The translations under genes and the position numbers were made by a program. From positions 2,866,001 to 2,930,000 of the forward strand of contig NZ_JAUCEU010000007.1 of assembly GCF_030348765.1 (NCBI RefSeq): a DNA stretch of 64,000 nt. Direction: 5' to 3'. This stretch comes from Neobacillus sp. CF12. GTDB taxonomy: Bacteria > Bacillota > Bacilli > Bacillales > Cytobacillaceae. Below the pieces are notes generated by a model. It was not told the origin of the DNA. It saw only the letters and a list, made by a program, of their open reading frames with translations, and ran no database searches. Shown here piece by piece: positions 8,505-16,345 of this stretch. The stretch's first letter is position 1, and every line of letters starts with the position of its first letter.

Positions 8505-9683
8505 ATGAATAAAATTAATTTTCGCTTTTGGGTTCTAGTTACCATTGTTGCTATTTCTGGCTTTTCACAAGGGATGCTGCTTCCACTGATTGCAGTTATC
8601 TTTGAACAAGGCGGGATTTCCTCCTCTCTAAACGGATTAAATGCAACTGCACTCTATATCGGAATCCTGCTCGTTTCTCCTTTTATGGAAATGCCATTAC
8701 GAAAATATGGGTATAAACCGACCATTATTATCGGGGGCGGACTTGTGGTTGCTGCCCTTGCACTGTTTCCACTATGGAAATCTTTTTGGTTTTGGTTTTG
8801 TTTACGGGCTCTAATAGGTATTGGTGACCATGCTTTACATTTTGCCACACAAACCTGGATCACCTCGTCGTCTCCAAATGAAAAAAGAGGGCGAAATATC
8901 TCATTATATGGTTTATTTTTTGGAATTGGTTTTGCAAGCGGTCCTCTAATGACCCCTCTTGTAAATGTTAATGAAGCCTTGCCATTTATCGTCTCCTCCA
9001 TCCTTTGTTTAATCGGCTGGCTATTTGTTTTTACACTTAAGAACGAGTTTCCGGAACAGGAAGTAGAAATCAATTCATTCTTTAACACCATGAAGCGCTT
9101 TGGCAAAACAATGAAGGTTGGCTGGGTAGCCTTTCTACCACCTTTCTGTTACGGTTTTTTAGAATCCTCTTTAAACGGCAGCTTTCCGGTTTATGCCCTA
9201 AGAAGTGGGATTGACGTAGCAAGTGTTTCCCTAGTATTAACGGCCTTTGCCATAGGAAGTATCATCACTCAGCTGCCACTGGGTGTCCTAAGTGATTCAT
9301 ATGGCCGAAGAAATATCTTAATGATCGTTCTTCTTCTAGGATTCCTAACCTTTACTTCAGCGAGTATATTTGAACATTCCTTTATTGGTCTTCTGGTTTC
9401 GTTCCTATTATCCGGAATGGTTGTGGGCTCAACGTTTTCACTTGGAATTAGCTATATGACTGATTTGGTACCGAAGAATTTATTAGCAACAGGAAATTTA
9501 CTTTGCGGTATCTTTTTTAGCTTAGGAAGTTTAAGTGGTCCGATTATCGGCGGGTTATTTATTCAGTTTTTCCAAAAGATAAGTTTCTTTTATATTATTA
9601 GTACGATGTTGTTACTACTAGCATTCATCATTTATGTTTTCGGCAAAAAAACGTATTCCATGGTAGAGCGGCATAACTCTTAG
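8505..9683 (+). CDS. MFS transporter (YfkF-like)
   Basis: 392 residues, 12 predicted transmembrane helices. MFS hallmarks: MPLRKYGYKP after TM2 in place of the usual GxxxDRxGR, and LGVLSDSYGRRN (~265-276) between TM8 and TM9 in the second half. Probably a proton-driven drug or metabolite exporter; substrate not inferable. The start ATG has a GAGGAC ribosome site. It is transcribed divergently from chaA, as in B. subtilis yfkE/yfkF. Confidence 0.85.
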   Translation: MNKINFRFWVLVTIVAISGFSQGMLLPLIAVIFEQGGISSSLNGLNATALYIGILLVSPFMEMPLRKYGYKPTIIIGGGLVVAALALFPLWKSFWFWFCLRALIGIGDHALHFATQTWITSSSPNEKRGRNISLYGLFFGIGFASGPLMTPLVNVNEALPFIVSSILCLIGWLFVFTLKNEFPEQEVEINSFFNTMKRFGKTMKVGWVAFLPPFCYGFLESSLNGSFPVYALRSGIDVASVSLVLTAFAIGSIITQLPLGVLSDSYGRRNILMIVLLLGFLTFTSASIFEHSFIGLLVSFLLSGMVVGSTFSLGISYMTDLVPKNLLATGNLLCGIFFSLGSLSGPIIGGLFIQFFQKISFFYIISTMLLLLAFIIYVFGKKTYSMVERHNS

Positions 9684-9774
9684 GCTTTTGGAGCATTTTC
9701 ATATAATTAACATAAAATGTATGATAAAATAAATTTAATAAAATAAATCTAATAAAATTAATCTTTTGAAGTCT

Positions 9775-9810
9775 GCTGTCATCTCCTTGATGACAGCTTT
9801 CGTGTTTTTT
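9775..9810 (+). terminator. intrinsic terminator after the MFS gene
   Basis: Perfect 9-bp stem GCTGTCATC / GATGACAGC, 5-nt loop, followed by TTTCGTGTTTTTT. Confidence 0.9.
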
Positions 9811-9815
9811 AAGGG

Positions 9816-9830
9816 TAATGATTTTGATTA
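9816..9830 (+). promoter_or_regulatory. weak PerR/Fur-like inverted repeat upstream of the P-type ATPase
   Basis: TAATGATTTTGATTA matches 9 of 14 defined positions of the PerR box TTATAATNATTATAA. B. subtilis pfeT is controlled by PerR and Fur, which makes the position plausible, but the match alone is weak and AT-rich sequence gives such hits by chance. Confidence 0.25.
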
Positions 9831-9842
9831 TTTTTCTCAATT

Positions 9843-10020
9843 AGAAAAGCGGAAGCGCCTTCGGAACAAGCAGAGCTTGTTCCTGCGAGGAGTAATCTAA
9901 GGAGCTTTCCTTAGTGTTCAGGGGCGACAGGCATAAGACGAGCCGGCGAGAAGGTTGTTCTTTAACCTTTTTGACAGATTGGCTTATGACCCCGAGCCCC
10001 TAGGCGCTGCAGCTAGACAG
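9843..10020. repeat. GC-rich intergenic repeat (AGAAAAGCGGAAGCGCC...GGCGCTGCAGCTAGACAG)
   Basis: A 178-bp element unlike its AT-rich flanks. The ends can pair (AGCGCC with GGCGCT). Inside are strong hairpins: GGAACAAG-CAGAG-CTTGTTCC and TAAGGA-GCTT-TCCTTA. The same end words bracket a shorter element at 18104-18163. Similar elements are common between genes in Bacillus genomes. It ends 23 bp before the pfeT ATG, so it forms part of that gene's leader. It accounts for most of the 360-bp gap. Confidence 0.75.
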
Positions 10021-10043
10021 ATAAAGCTAGGGGAGGGAACAAA

Positions 10044-11960
10044 ATGAGTGCGGATGCTAAGAGATTATCAAATGGACTGCCAAAAGTAGGCCTTATTGAG
10101 AAAGTTAAACCACATGTAGAACTTATTGCAGCTGGATTAAGCGGGGTTTTCATTGCAGCTGGATGGATTACGGATAAGATGGGGGATCAGGTTGCTTCTA
10201 TACTCTTTTATTTATTGGCTTTTGTTATAGGCGGATTTGCAAAGGCCAAAGAAGGAATTGAAGCAACGTATGAAAACAAAGAGCTAAACGTTGAAATGCT
10301 AATGATTTTTGCAGCAATTGGTTCTGCGATTATCGGCTATTGGACGGAAGGTGCGATATTAATTTTTATCTTTGCAGTAAGTGGTGCATTAGAGACCTAT
10401 ACGATGAACAAGAGTCATAAAGAAATATCCTCACTAATGAAGCTCCAGCCTGAAGAAGCACTTCTTATTAATAATGGGATTGAAAAACGTGTTCCCGTTA
10501 CGGAACTGAAGGTTGGCGATAACATCCTAGTGAAGCCTGGCGAAAGAATACCCTCAGACGGAATCATTCGTAATGGCTACACAAACATTGATGAAGCAGC
10601 CATTACTGGAGAATCCATGCCAGTTTCGAAAGGGCTTGATACAGAGGTGTTTGCAGGAACAGTAAATTTAACAGGCGCCATTACTGTTCAAACAACGAAA
10701 GCAAGTAATGAAACACTCTTTCATAAAATAATTGAGCTTGTGCAATCCGCTCAAAGCGAAAAATCACCATCACAACAGTTTATCGAACGCTTTGAAGGAT
10801 CTTATGTAAAAACCGTATTAGCTGCTGTTTTATTAATGATGTTCCTGCCCTACTTTTTACTTGATTGGTCTTGGAATGAATCGTTTTATCGAGCAATGAT
10901 TTTGTTGGTTGTTGCCTCCCCTTGTGCTCTTGTTGCTTCCATTATGCCTGCAACGTTGTCTGCCATTTCAAACGGAGCCAAAAGAGGGATTTTAGTAAAA
11001 GGCGGCGTACATTTAGAGAATCTAAGCCATTTAGAAGCGATTGCATTTGATAAAACAGGTACACTTACAAAAGGGAAACCAGAGGTTACCGAAATCATCG
11101 TGAATGAAAACTTTGATAAAGAGGATCTTTTATGGAAGGCTGCTTGTATTGAAAATCAATCAAACCATCCCCTTGCACAGTCCATTGTAAAATACGTGAA
11201 AAGACATTTGGAACGTGAACTTCTTCAGCCGGAAAATCTTGAAGATGTACCTGGATGGGGAGTTAAAGCGAAGATAAATGGGGAGCACTGGAAAATTGGG
11301 AAAGCAGATTTTATTGGAAAAGAAGCCGCTCAATCCTTTGCTGACGGAAAAGCAGAAGACCTAGCAAGTCAGGGCAATACGCTTGTATTTGTGCAAATTA
11401 ACAACGTCACAGCAGCCATGATAGCATTAAAAGATGTTGTTCGAACAGAAACAAAACTAGCGATTGATCACTTAAGGAAACAAGGTATCTATACAGTCAT
11501 GCTTACGGGTGATAGCGAAAAAACGGCAAAGGCCATAGCCGATGAAAGCCACGTGGATCAGTATTTTGCTGAATGCTTGCCTGAAGAAAAAGTAGAGCAA
11601 CTTAAAAAGTTGAAGGAAAAATATAAAACCATCGCGATGGTAGGGGATGGAATTAACGATGCACCTGCACTAGCTATTGCAAACGTGGGAATCGCTATGG
11701 GAGAAGGCACGGATGTTGCACTTGAAACGGCCGATGTCGTGTTGATGAAAAATGATTTACCCAGGATTGCAGAAGCGATTCATCTTTCGCAACGGATGAA
11801 TCGAATTATCAAGCAGAATGTCATTTTCTCCATTACAGTCATTATGCTCTTAATTTCATCTAACTTTTTTCAAATGCTTGACCTGCCATTTGGTGTTATT
11901 GGACATGAAGGCAGTACCATCCTTGTTATTCTAAACAGTTTAAGACTTCTAAAAAATTAA
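10044..11960 (+). CDS. pfeT: P1B4-type metal-exporting ATPase (PfeT/ZosA-like)
   Basis: 638-residue P-type ATPase. It has actuator TGES (~191), the membrane metal site SPCALVAS (~289, SPC rather than the CPC of Cu/Zn/Cd pumps), the phosphorylation motif DKTGTLTKGKP (~335), the HP motif (NHPLAQ) and the hinge MVGDGINDAP (~530). The last membrane helix contains HEGST (~613), the signature of group P1B4. No N-terminal heavy-metal domain is present. B. subtilis PfeT (formerly ZosA) exports Fe(II); Co or Zn remain possible. RBS GGGGAGGG is 8 nt before ATG. The upstream repeat may distance the gene from its promoter. Confidence 0.88.
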   Translation: MSADAKRLSNGLPKVGLIEKVKPHVELIAAGLSGVFIAAGWITDKMGDQVASILFYLLAFVIGGFAKAKEGIEATYENKELNVEMLMIFAAIGSAIIGYWTEGAILIFIFAVSGALETYTMNKSHKEISSLMKLQPEEALLINNGIEKRVPVTELKVGDNILVKPGERIPSDGIIRNGYTNIDEAAITGESMPVSKGLDTEVFAGTVNLTGAITVQTTKASNETLFHKIIELVQSAQSEKSPSQQFIERFEGSYVKTVLAAVLLMMFLPYFLLDWSWNESFYRAMILLVVASPCALVASIMPATLSAISNGAKRGILVKGGVHLENLSHLEAIAFDKTGTLTKGKPEVTEIIVNENFDKEDLLWKAACIENQSNHPLAQSIVKYVKRHLERELLQPENLEDVPGWGVKAKINGEHWKIGKADFIGKEAAQSFADGKAEDLASQGNTLVFVQINNVTAAMIALKDVVRTETKLAIDHLRKQGIYTVMLTGDSEKTAKAIADESHVDQYFAECLPEEKVEQLKKLKEKYKTIAMVGDGINDAPALAIANVGIAMGEGTDVALETADVVLMKNDLPRIAEAIHLSQRMNRIIKQNVIFSITVIMLLISSNFFQMLDLPFGVIGHEGSTILVILNSLRLLKN

Positions 11961-11961
11961 T

Positions 11962-11982
11962 GAACCGGGCTAAGCCCGGTTC
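11962..11982. terminator. bidirectional hairpin between pfeT and a small gene
   Basis: GAACCGGGC-TAA-GCCCGGTTC, a perfect 9-bp stem two bases after the pfeT stop. In the minus direction it is followed by ATTAATTTTTT, so it best serves the convergent small gene, with a weaker TATTT on the plus side. Confidence 0.75.
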
Positions 11983-11985
11983 TAT

Positions 11986-12090
11986 TTAATGATATCCGTT
12001 ACTGCCGTTAGCAGAACCTGATGTTTTATTTCCTTTACTGCCTTTACCTTTTTGTTTTGTACCGCCATCTTTTTTGGTTTTCTTCGTCAT
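11986..12090 (-). CDS. small Lys/Gly/Ser-rich basic protein
   Basis: 34-residue ORF beginning MTKKTKKDGGTKQKGKGSKG and ending GSNGYH. A strong ribosome site (AGGGGGTACATC) precedes the ATG and a perfect hairpin follows the stop, so it looks like a real short gene. Composition (Lys, Gly, Ser, Asn, no hydrophobics) is that of small spore-associated or nucleic-acid-binding peptides, but I do not recognise a family. Confidence 0.6.
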   Translation of the reverse strand: MTKKTKKDGGTKQKGKGSKGNKTSGSANGSNGYH

Positions 12091-12165
12091 GATGTACCCC
12101 CTATTTAGTACTTGTTCCCCGCTAATATTGTTTGCAAGTCAGCATCATTTCATAAAGGATAAATT

Positions 12166-13002
12166 TTAACAATTGGTTTTATTTTTTTCACTATAGAACG
12201 CGTTAATTTCACCACCGATAATGATAATAAAACCAGATATGTATAACCAAATCAGTAAAACAATGATGGCTCCAATACTTCCATATGTCAGTGAAAAGTT
12301 ATTAAAATTACTTACGTAGAACGATAAAGCGTAGGATGAAAGGATCCAGCCAACAGTCGCAAAACCGGCTCCTGGAAAAGCACTTCTGCAGCGTAATTTA
12401 ACATTGGGTGCAATCCAATACAATCCAGTGAAAATTAAAAATAATATAAGGGCACTTACAACGAGTCTTAACATATCCCAAATATGAAGAAATTCCTCTG
12501 TAAATCCTAAATAGGAAAAGAGAAGTACTCCAATTTCCCTTCCAAATATAGGAAGTAATACAGCAACAATAAAAACCAAAATCATACCAACAGTCAGCAG
12601 GATGGCCATACCTCTAGATACAATAAAAGAACGACTTTCTTTGACATTGTAGGCTTTGTTAAAAGCTCTTACTAGTGCATGAATTCCATTAGATGCAGAC
12701 CAAATGGTACCAATGACCCCGAATGAAAGCAATCCTCCATTCCGATTATTCATAACATAATTAACATTCTTTTCAATTAACTCCATTGTTTGAGGAGGGG
12801 CAAACTCTCTAATACTGCCTAGAATATCATGGTGTGGTATGGGCAGATAGGGCAATAATGTAAAAATAAAGATAAGGAGTGGAAAAAGTGAAAGAAGAAA
12901 AAAATAGGCAAGTTGAGCGGATAAACCTGGAATATCATCTTCTTCTATCCGATGCCAGAGCAGTCTAAACAAAGATTTGCGAACATTCACTACCTTCTCC
13001 AA
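12166..13002 (-). CDS. YihY/BrkB-family membrane protein (YfkH-like)
   Basis: 278 residues with six predicted helices. The family pattern includes DDIPGLSAQLAYFFLLSLFP at the N-terminus (~22-41), IGTIWSASNGIHAL (~100-113) and the C-terminal YGSIGAIIVLLIWLYISGFI. BrkB/YihY proteins were once called ribonuclease BN but are now regarded as membrane proteins of unknown, possibly transport, function. It follows the YtxH gene by 30 bp on the same strand, suggesting co-transcription, as for yfkI-yfkH in B. subtilis. Confidence 0.88.
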   Translation of the reverse strand: MEKVVNVRKSLFRLLWHRIEEDDIPGLSAQLAYFFLLSLFPLLIFIFTLLPYLPIPHHDILGSIREFAPPQTMELIEKNVNYVMNNRNGGLLSFGVIGTIWSASNGIHALVRAFNKAYNVKESRSFIVSRGMAILLTVGMILVFIVAVLLPIFGREIGVLLFSYLGFTEEFLHIWDMLRLVVSALILFLIFTGLYWIAPNVKLRCRSAFPGAGFATVGWILSSYALSFYVSNFNNFSLTYGSIGAIIVLLIWLYISGFIIIIGGEINAFYSEKNKTNC

Positions 13003-13032
13003 TTCTCACCTCTCCTTTACAGATACGATTTT

Positions 13033-13416
13033 CTATTTATTTGCGTTTTCCTCTTCCACGACAACTTCTTTTAATAAATCTTCGATGAGTGCCGAATCTT
13101 CATGGTTAGAAAATGCACTTTTTGTATCCTTAACTATTTCTTTTACCTGGGGAGTTAACTCACGGAGTTCGTCCACTTTTCCTGTAATATAAGAAATGTC
13201 CTCACTTACTTGCTCAATGGTATTTTTTATTTTCCCAGCCGTTTCTTTAACATTTTCGGTGATTTCTCTAGGATGTTGAACCACATAAGATACTTGGTTA
13301 TACGCTTTTTTTACATTTACCTTCATTGCTTCTCGGGTTTGCTTATCTAATAAACTAAGCGCTCCCCCTACTGCCGCTCCAAAGAGTAGACCTCTCAAAA
13401 AAAAGTTTTTTCCCAT
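13033..13416 (-). CDS. YtxH-domain general-stress-type protein
   Basis: 127 residues starting MGKNFFLRGLLFGAAVGGAL, a glycine-rich membrane-associated helix, followed by an amphipathic, probably coiled-coil region (~35-105) and an acidic tail. An upstream in-frame ATG at 13455 exists, but the ribosome site GGAAGGAGAGG sits 8 nt before the ATG at 13416, which decides the start. YtxH proteins are often stress- or sigma-B-induced. It is probably the first gene of an operon with the BrkB-family gene. Confidence 0.78.
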   Translation of the reverse strand: MGKNFFLRGLLFGAAVGGALSLLDKQTREAMKVNVKKAYNQVSYVVQHPREITENVKETAGKIKNTIEQVSEDISYITGKVDELRELTPQVKEIVKDTKSAFSNHEDSALIEDLLKEVVVEEENANK

Positions 13417-13647
13417 TTTTTTAACCTCTCCTTCCAAACTGTTTTTATCATTCATTTCATCACTATGAAAAAAATACCAACTTCCTTATTCTATATTTTG
13501 CTTTAAGCATGCAGTCAAATGCAAGAGGCTACAGTTTATTCCTTTTATTCATTACCCATCATTTAGGATTTCAAAACATGTTTAGATTGACTTATTTGAA
13601 TGAAAATGAAAAGATAAAGTAATAAATCTTAAAAAGAGGTGACGCCG

Positions 13648-13875
13648 ATGAACTTATCAGAAAAGACTACTGAAAATGTAGAGTACATGATTGAACAAAT
13701 AAAAGAGAAACTAAAAGTATTAAATCTTGGAGCCATTAAACCATCACACTTTGATGAAGAAATGTACGAAGAATTAAAAGAAATATATGAGATGGTTATT
13801 AAGAAGCCTTCGTTTAGCCCCAATGAGATGCAAGCATTGGTGGAAGAACTAGGAAATCTACGCAAAAATAAGTAA
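13648..13875 (+). CDS. yfkK: DUF1128/UPF0435 protein YfkK
   Basis: 75-residue helical protein with the family core MIEQIKEKLKVLNLGAIKP and the C-terminal FSPNEMQALVEELGNLRK. Function unknown. A GTG nine bases upstream is in frame, but the ribosome site AAAGAGGTG is placed for the ATG at 13648. It is convergent with map, sharing a bidirectional terminator. Confidence 0.85.
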   Translation: MNLSEKTTENVEYMIEQIKEKLKVLNLGAIKPSHFDEEMYEELKEIYEMVIKKPSFSPNEMQALVEELGNLRKNK

Positions 13876-13902
13876 AACAGATCTCGTGAAGATCTGTTTT
13901 TT
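13875..13902. terminator. bidirectional terminator between yfkK and map
   Basis: AAACAGATCT...AGATCTGTTT, 10-bp stem, 5-nt loop, followed by TTTATTTTT on the plus strand and TTACTTATTTTT on the minus strand. Confidence 0.88.
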
Positions 13903-14653
13903 ATTTTTCCTGTTCAGTTAAAATGATAGGCCCCGCTTTGGTAATAGCAATGGTATGTTCATATTGAGCAGAATATTTGCCATCAATCGTCCGTGCTGTC
14001 CATCCATTACTATCCATTTTTGTTTGATACATGCCGACGTTGACCATAGGCTCAATGGTAAACACCATTCCTTCCTTAATTCTTGGTCCCTTTCCAGGTA
14101 ACCCGTAATGTGGCACATCCGGTTTTTCATGGATAACGGCACCAATTCCATGCCCAATAAAATCTCGGACAACTGAAAAGCCCTGACCCTCTACATACGT
14201 TTGGATGGCATGGCCGATATCACCGATTCTATTACCGTTGACTGCCTGTTCAATCCCTTTATAGAGTGCTTCCTTTGTTACCCTTAATAATGTTTGCGTT
14301 TCTTTCGATACATTCCCAACTGCATAGGACCAAGCAGAATCAGCTAATCCACCATTGTAATTGACAACCATATCGATGGTGACAATATCACCTTCCTTCA
14401 ATGGTTCCTTTCTTGGAAATCCATGGCATATTTCATCATTTATGCTGGCACAAGTTGCATATTGATAGCCTTTATACCCTTTTTGCTGAGGGATTGCTTT
14501 GTGTTTACTTAAGTATTCATCGACAAATTGATCAATCTCCCAGGTAGTTATACCAGGCTTTATTAATTTTGCAATTTCTTTATGGCATGATGAAAGGATT
14601 TCTCCTGCTTTTTTCATCGCTTCGATTTCCCGCTGTGATTTAAGAACAATCAT
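13901..14653 (-). CDS. map: type I methionine aminopeptidase (MapB/YflG-like)
   Basis: 250-residue enzyme removing N-terminal methionine from nascent proteins. Pita-bread fold residues are all visible: substrate-side His in ICHGFP (~78), metal ligands Asp in TIDMVV (~95) and ADSAW (~106), His in GHGIGAVIHE (~168), Glu in FTIEPM (~202) and Glu in QYEHTIAI (~235). Closest in character to the second Bacillus enzyme YflG, which is not linked to ribosomal protein genes. GGGGAGTT precedes the ATG. Confidence 0.94.
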   Translation of the reverse strand: MIVLKSQREIEAMKKAGEILSSCHKEIAKLIKPGITTWEIDQFVDEYLSKHKAIPQQKGYKGYQYATCASINDEICHGFPRKEPLKEGDIVTIDMVVNYNGGLADSAWSYAVGNVSKETQTLLRVTKEALYKGIEQAVNGNRIGDIGHAIQTYVEGQGFSVVRDFIGHGIGAVIHEKPDVPHYGLPGKGPRIKEGMVFTIEPMVNVGMYQTKMDSNGWTARTIDGKYSAQYEHTIAITKAGPIILTEQEK

Positions 14654-14859
14654 AACTCCCCAACCTTTATTATTATTTTTATGTATTATTACAGAAATTT
14701 AAAACACACTTTAATATTATCGTTATCAAACCATAATTTCAAAAAATATTCGATTAGAGGTGAATTTTTTACCCTAATAAGGTGTTCTTTATATGGAACT
14801 TTTTCAACTTTTTTGATAAAATTATTATAGCTATAATAAATATTAGGTGAGTGAGCCAA

Positions 14860-15186
14860 ATGATAGGTGAGCGTGTTAAAAAACTTCGTTTAGAAAAAAA
14901 AATGTCTTTATCAGAACTTGCTGAGCAAGCAGGAGTTGCTAAATCATATTTGAGCTCTCTGGAAAGAAACTTGCAAACTAACCCATCTATTCAGTTTCTT
15001 GAAAAGATTTCTTCTGTATTAAACGTTCCTGTTGATCATCTAATAAATGAGCAAATTAATAAAGAAGAATTAGACAGTGATTGGATGAACATTGTAAAAG
15101 AAGCAATGGATTCTGGTGTCTCGAAAGAACAATTTCGTGATTTTATTGAATTCAATAAGTGGCGAATCAAACAAAGTAATGATTAA
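14860..15186 (+). CDS. sinR: SinR-type master repressor of biofilm genes
   Basis: 108 residues. The N-terminal HTH_3 domain contains SLSELAEQAGVAKSYLSSLE (~17-36) and RNLQTNPSIQFLEK, nearly identical to B. subtilis SinR. The C-terminal SinI/SinR dimerisation segment carries LDSDWMNIVKEAMDSGVSKE (~75-94). SinR represses matrix operons and is antagonised by SinI through this helical hook. The ATG at 14860 is chosen over an upstream GTG because AGGTGAG lies 8 nt before it and the product begins MIGERVKK, as SinR does. Its antagonist gene lies convergently downstream rather than upstream. Confidence 0.92.
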   Translation: MIGERVKKLRLEKKMSLSELAEQAGVAKSYLSSLERNLQTNPSIQFLEKISSVLNVPVDHLINEQINKEELDSDWMNIVKEAMDSGVSKEQFRDFIEFNKWRIKQSND

Positions 15187-15190
15187 CACT

Positions 15191-15239
15191 AAAAAACAAA
15201 GCATACTACGATAGTGTTTGTAGTATGCTTTGTTTTTTA
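15191..15239. terminator. bidirectional terminator between sinR and sinI-like gene
   Basis: AAAAAACAAAGCATACTAC / GTAGTATGCTTTGTTTTTT, a ~19-bp perfect stem with a ~10-nt loop and A/T tracts on both sides. It ends transcription of both convergent genes. Confidence 0.95.
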
Positions 15240-15245
15240 TGTATC

Positions 15246-15395
15246 TTAGCGATTCTTAACTAGTACTTCTCTAACCTCATTCTGATGGAGAAAATCAAGG
15301 ATTGTTTCCTTCGAAAGACCCAGTTCCTTTGCTTCTTTAATAAGAGCCAGCCATTCCGCGTCCATTCCATTTAGCATGCTATCAGTGATTACCAT
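15246..15395 (-). CDS. sinI: SinI-like anti-repressor
   Basis: 49 residues starting MVITDSMLNGMDAEWLALIK. Residues 10-40 match the SinI/SinR dimerisation segment (MDAEWLALIKEAKELGLSKE...FLHQN) that captures SinR monomers. No HTH is present, so it should act by titrating SinR. A longer in-frame start at 15443 would lie inside the riboswitch. The ribosome site AGGGGTGA is placed for the ATG at 15395. The leader holds a c-di-GMP-I aptamer ending 31 nt before the start codon. Confidence 0.85.
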   Translation of the reverse strand: MVITDSMLNGMDAEWLALIKEAKELGLSKETILDFLHQNEVREVLVKNR

Positions 15396-15426
15396 TTCAT
15401 TCACCCCTAAAATACCTTGTATTCCA

Positions 15427-15511
15427 GGTAGCCCGGCCATCATAGTAAGAAACCCTACCTACCTTAGATCCTCGGCTTTGCGTCCCTATTTTTCAATAGG
15501 TTTGCCTTTTT
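15427..15511 (-). promoter_or_regulatory. cyclic-di-GMP-I (GEMM) riboswitch controlling sinI
   Basis: Minus strand, 5' to 3': GGCAAACC, a small AT-capped hairpin, GGGACGCAAAGCC, CUAAGGUAGGUAGGG, then GGCCGGGCUACC. These are the conserved blocks of the GEMM-I aptamer in correct order and spacing, including the invariant GGGACGCAAAGCC strand. The 3' CUACC strand can pair within the aptamer or enter a competing UACCU...AGGUA hairpin followed by UUUU just before the SD, a plausible expression platform (inference). A TATAAT word lies upstream at 15605-15610, without a well-spaced -35. Confidence 0.92.
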
Positions 15512-15873
15512 CTGTAACTTTTAGCCTATAAATAGTGAGTATTCAGTATATTCAATAGGTAAGGTCTCAGTCGTCGTAATTCGTAATTCCTAATTCCTAC
15601 GTTCATTATATATAGTACTTTCTTAGTAGCGTGTTGTTTTTTGTCAAACATATTAATAATTCGAACCTTTTTTTTACACAAATTCTACCAAATTTCTACA
15701 TTTTACTCTTAGCATACTATCGAATTTATCTATAACATACACTTCTTATGGAAGTTTATTGGAAAATCAGAGTGTTTATAGTCGAAATTTACTATTTTTC
15801 CCAAGGGAAAGATTTTGTAAAAAGGTATATAAAATCAATAAAAATTTTATGAAATTTGTCTAATTTGTGACAA

Positions 15874-15902
15874 TTGACATATTGCATTAACAACATTAAA
15901 AT
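15874..15902 (+). promoter_or_regulatory. sigma-A-type promoter for the 39-aa gene
   Basis: TTGACA (15874-15879), 17-bp spacer, TAAAAT (15897-15902), 46 bp before the ATG of the micro-gene at 15949. The remaining 15512-15873 interval is AT-rich with a short direct repeat (TAATTC words near 15576-15600), and I see no gene there. Confidence 0.75.
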
Positions 15903-15948
15903 ATACTAAATATTATTAATATTCAAATAATGGTGGTGAATTCAGCCG

Positions 15949-16068
15949 ATGACAGCCATTCATGTGTTGAACTATGCTATCCCCGTTGCCTTTATGGTGT
16001 TTTTTGGTTTCCTTATTGATCGCATGTGCACCCCTGCAAAGTCAGAGGAAAAAATTAACGAAGAGTAA
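15949..16068 (+). CDS. 39-aa single-pass membrane micro-protein
   Basis: Peptide with a hydrophobic helix YAIPVAFMVFFGFLIDR (~8-24) followed by a charged tail ending EEKINEE. A consensus promoter (15874-15902) and a GGTGGTGAA ribosome-like site support it, though the SD-to-ATG distance (~13 nt) is long. I do not recognise a family. A cytoplasmic C-terminus is likely because the charged tail follows the helix. Confidence 0.55.
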   Translation: MTAIHVLNYAIPVAFMVFFGFLIDRMCTPAKSEEKINEE

Positions 16069-16149
16069 GTATTCACCTCTCTACGTCCCTTACTTATAAA
16101 ATTACATCGTTTGGGAATGATACAATCGTAGACGAAAGGAGTGTTCAAT

Positions 16150-16314
16150 TTGGCACGTGGAGAACATTTTAATCACAAAAAGAAGGGTCATCCTGGAAAT
16201 TTACCGAAGGATAATCAAGTTGTAAAGCATTCAAAGGATGCTATCGGGGATGAAGAGTTCCTTGTAGTTAGAGAAGCGTTTAAGAATAGAGTAGAAACCG
16301 AAGAAATAGAATAA
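16150..16314 (+). CDS. 54-aa hydrophilic protein, TTG start
   Basis: Starts at TTG with AAAGGAGTG 8 nt upstream, giving MARGEHFNHKKKGHPGNLPK and a charged C-terminus ending NRVETEEIE. Immediately followed by a strong terminator. Composition recalls small Bacillus spore or stress peptides, but I recognise no family. Confidence 0.6.
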   Translation: MARGEHFNHKKKGHPGNLPKDNQVVKHSKDAIGDEEFLVVREAFKNRVETEEIE

Positions 16315-16316
16315 TG

Positions 16317-16343
16317 AAAGGCGTGATGTTTCACGCCTTTTTT
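16317..16343 (+). terminator. intrinsic terminator, 54-aa gene / hutH
   Basis: AAAGGCGTGA-TGTT-TCACGCCTTT followed by TTTG on the plus strand. It lies between the convergent 54-aa gene and hutH and can also act for hutH. Confidence 0.85.
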
Positions 16344-16345
16344 GT

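Noticed and set aside
15396..15443. 16-residue N-terminal extension of the SinI-like protein
   Set aside because: It would be encoded by the 3' strand of the c-di-GMP aptamer; the SD favours the ATG at 15395.
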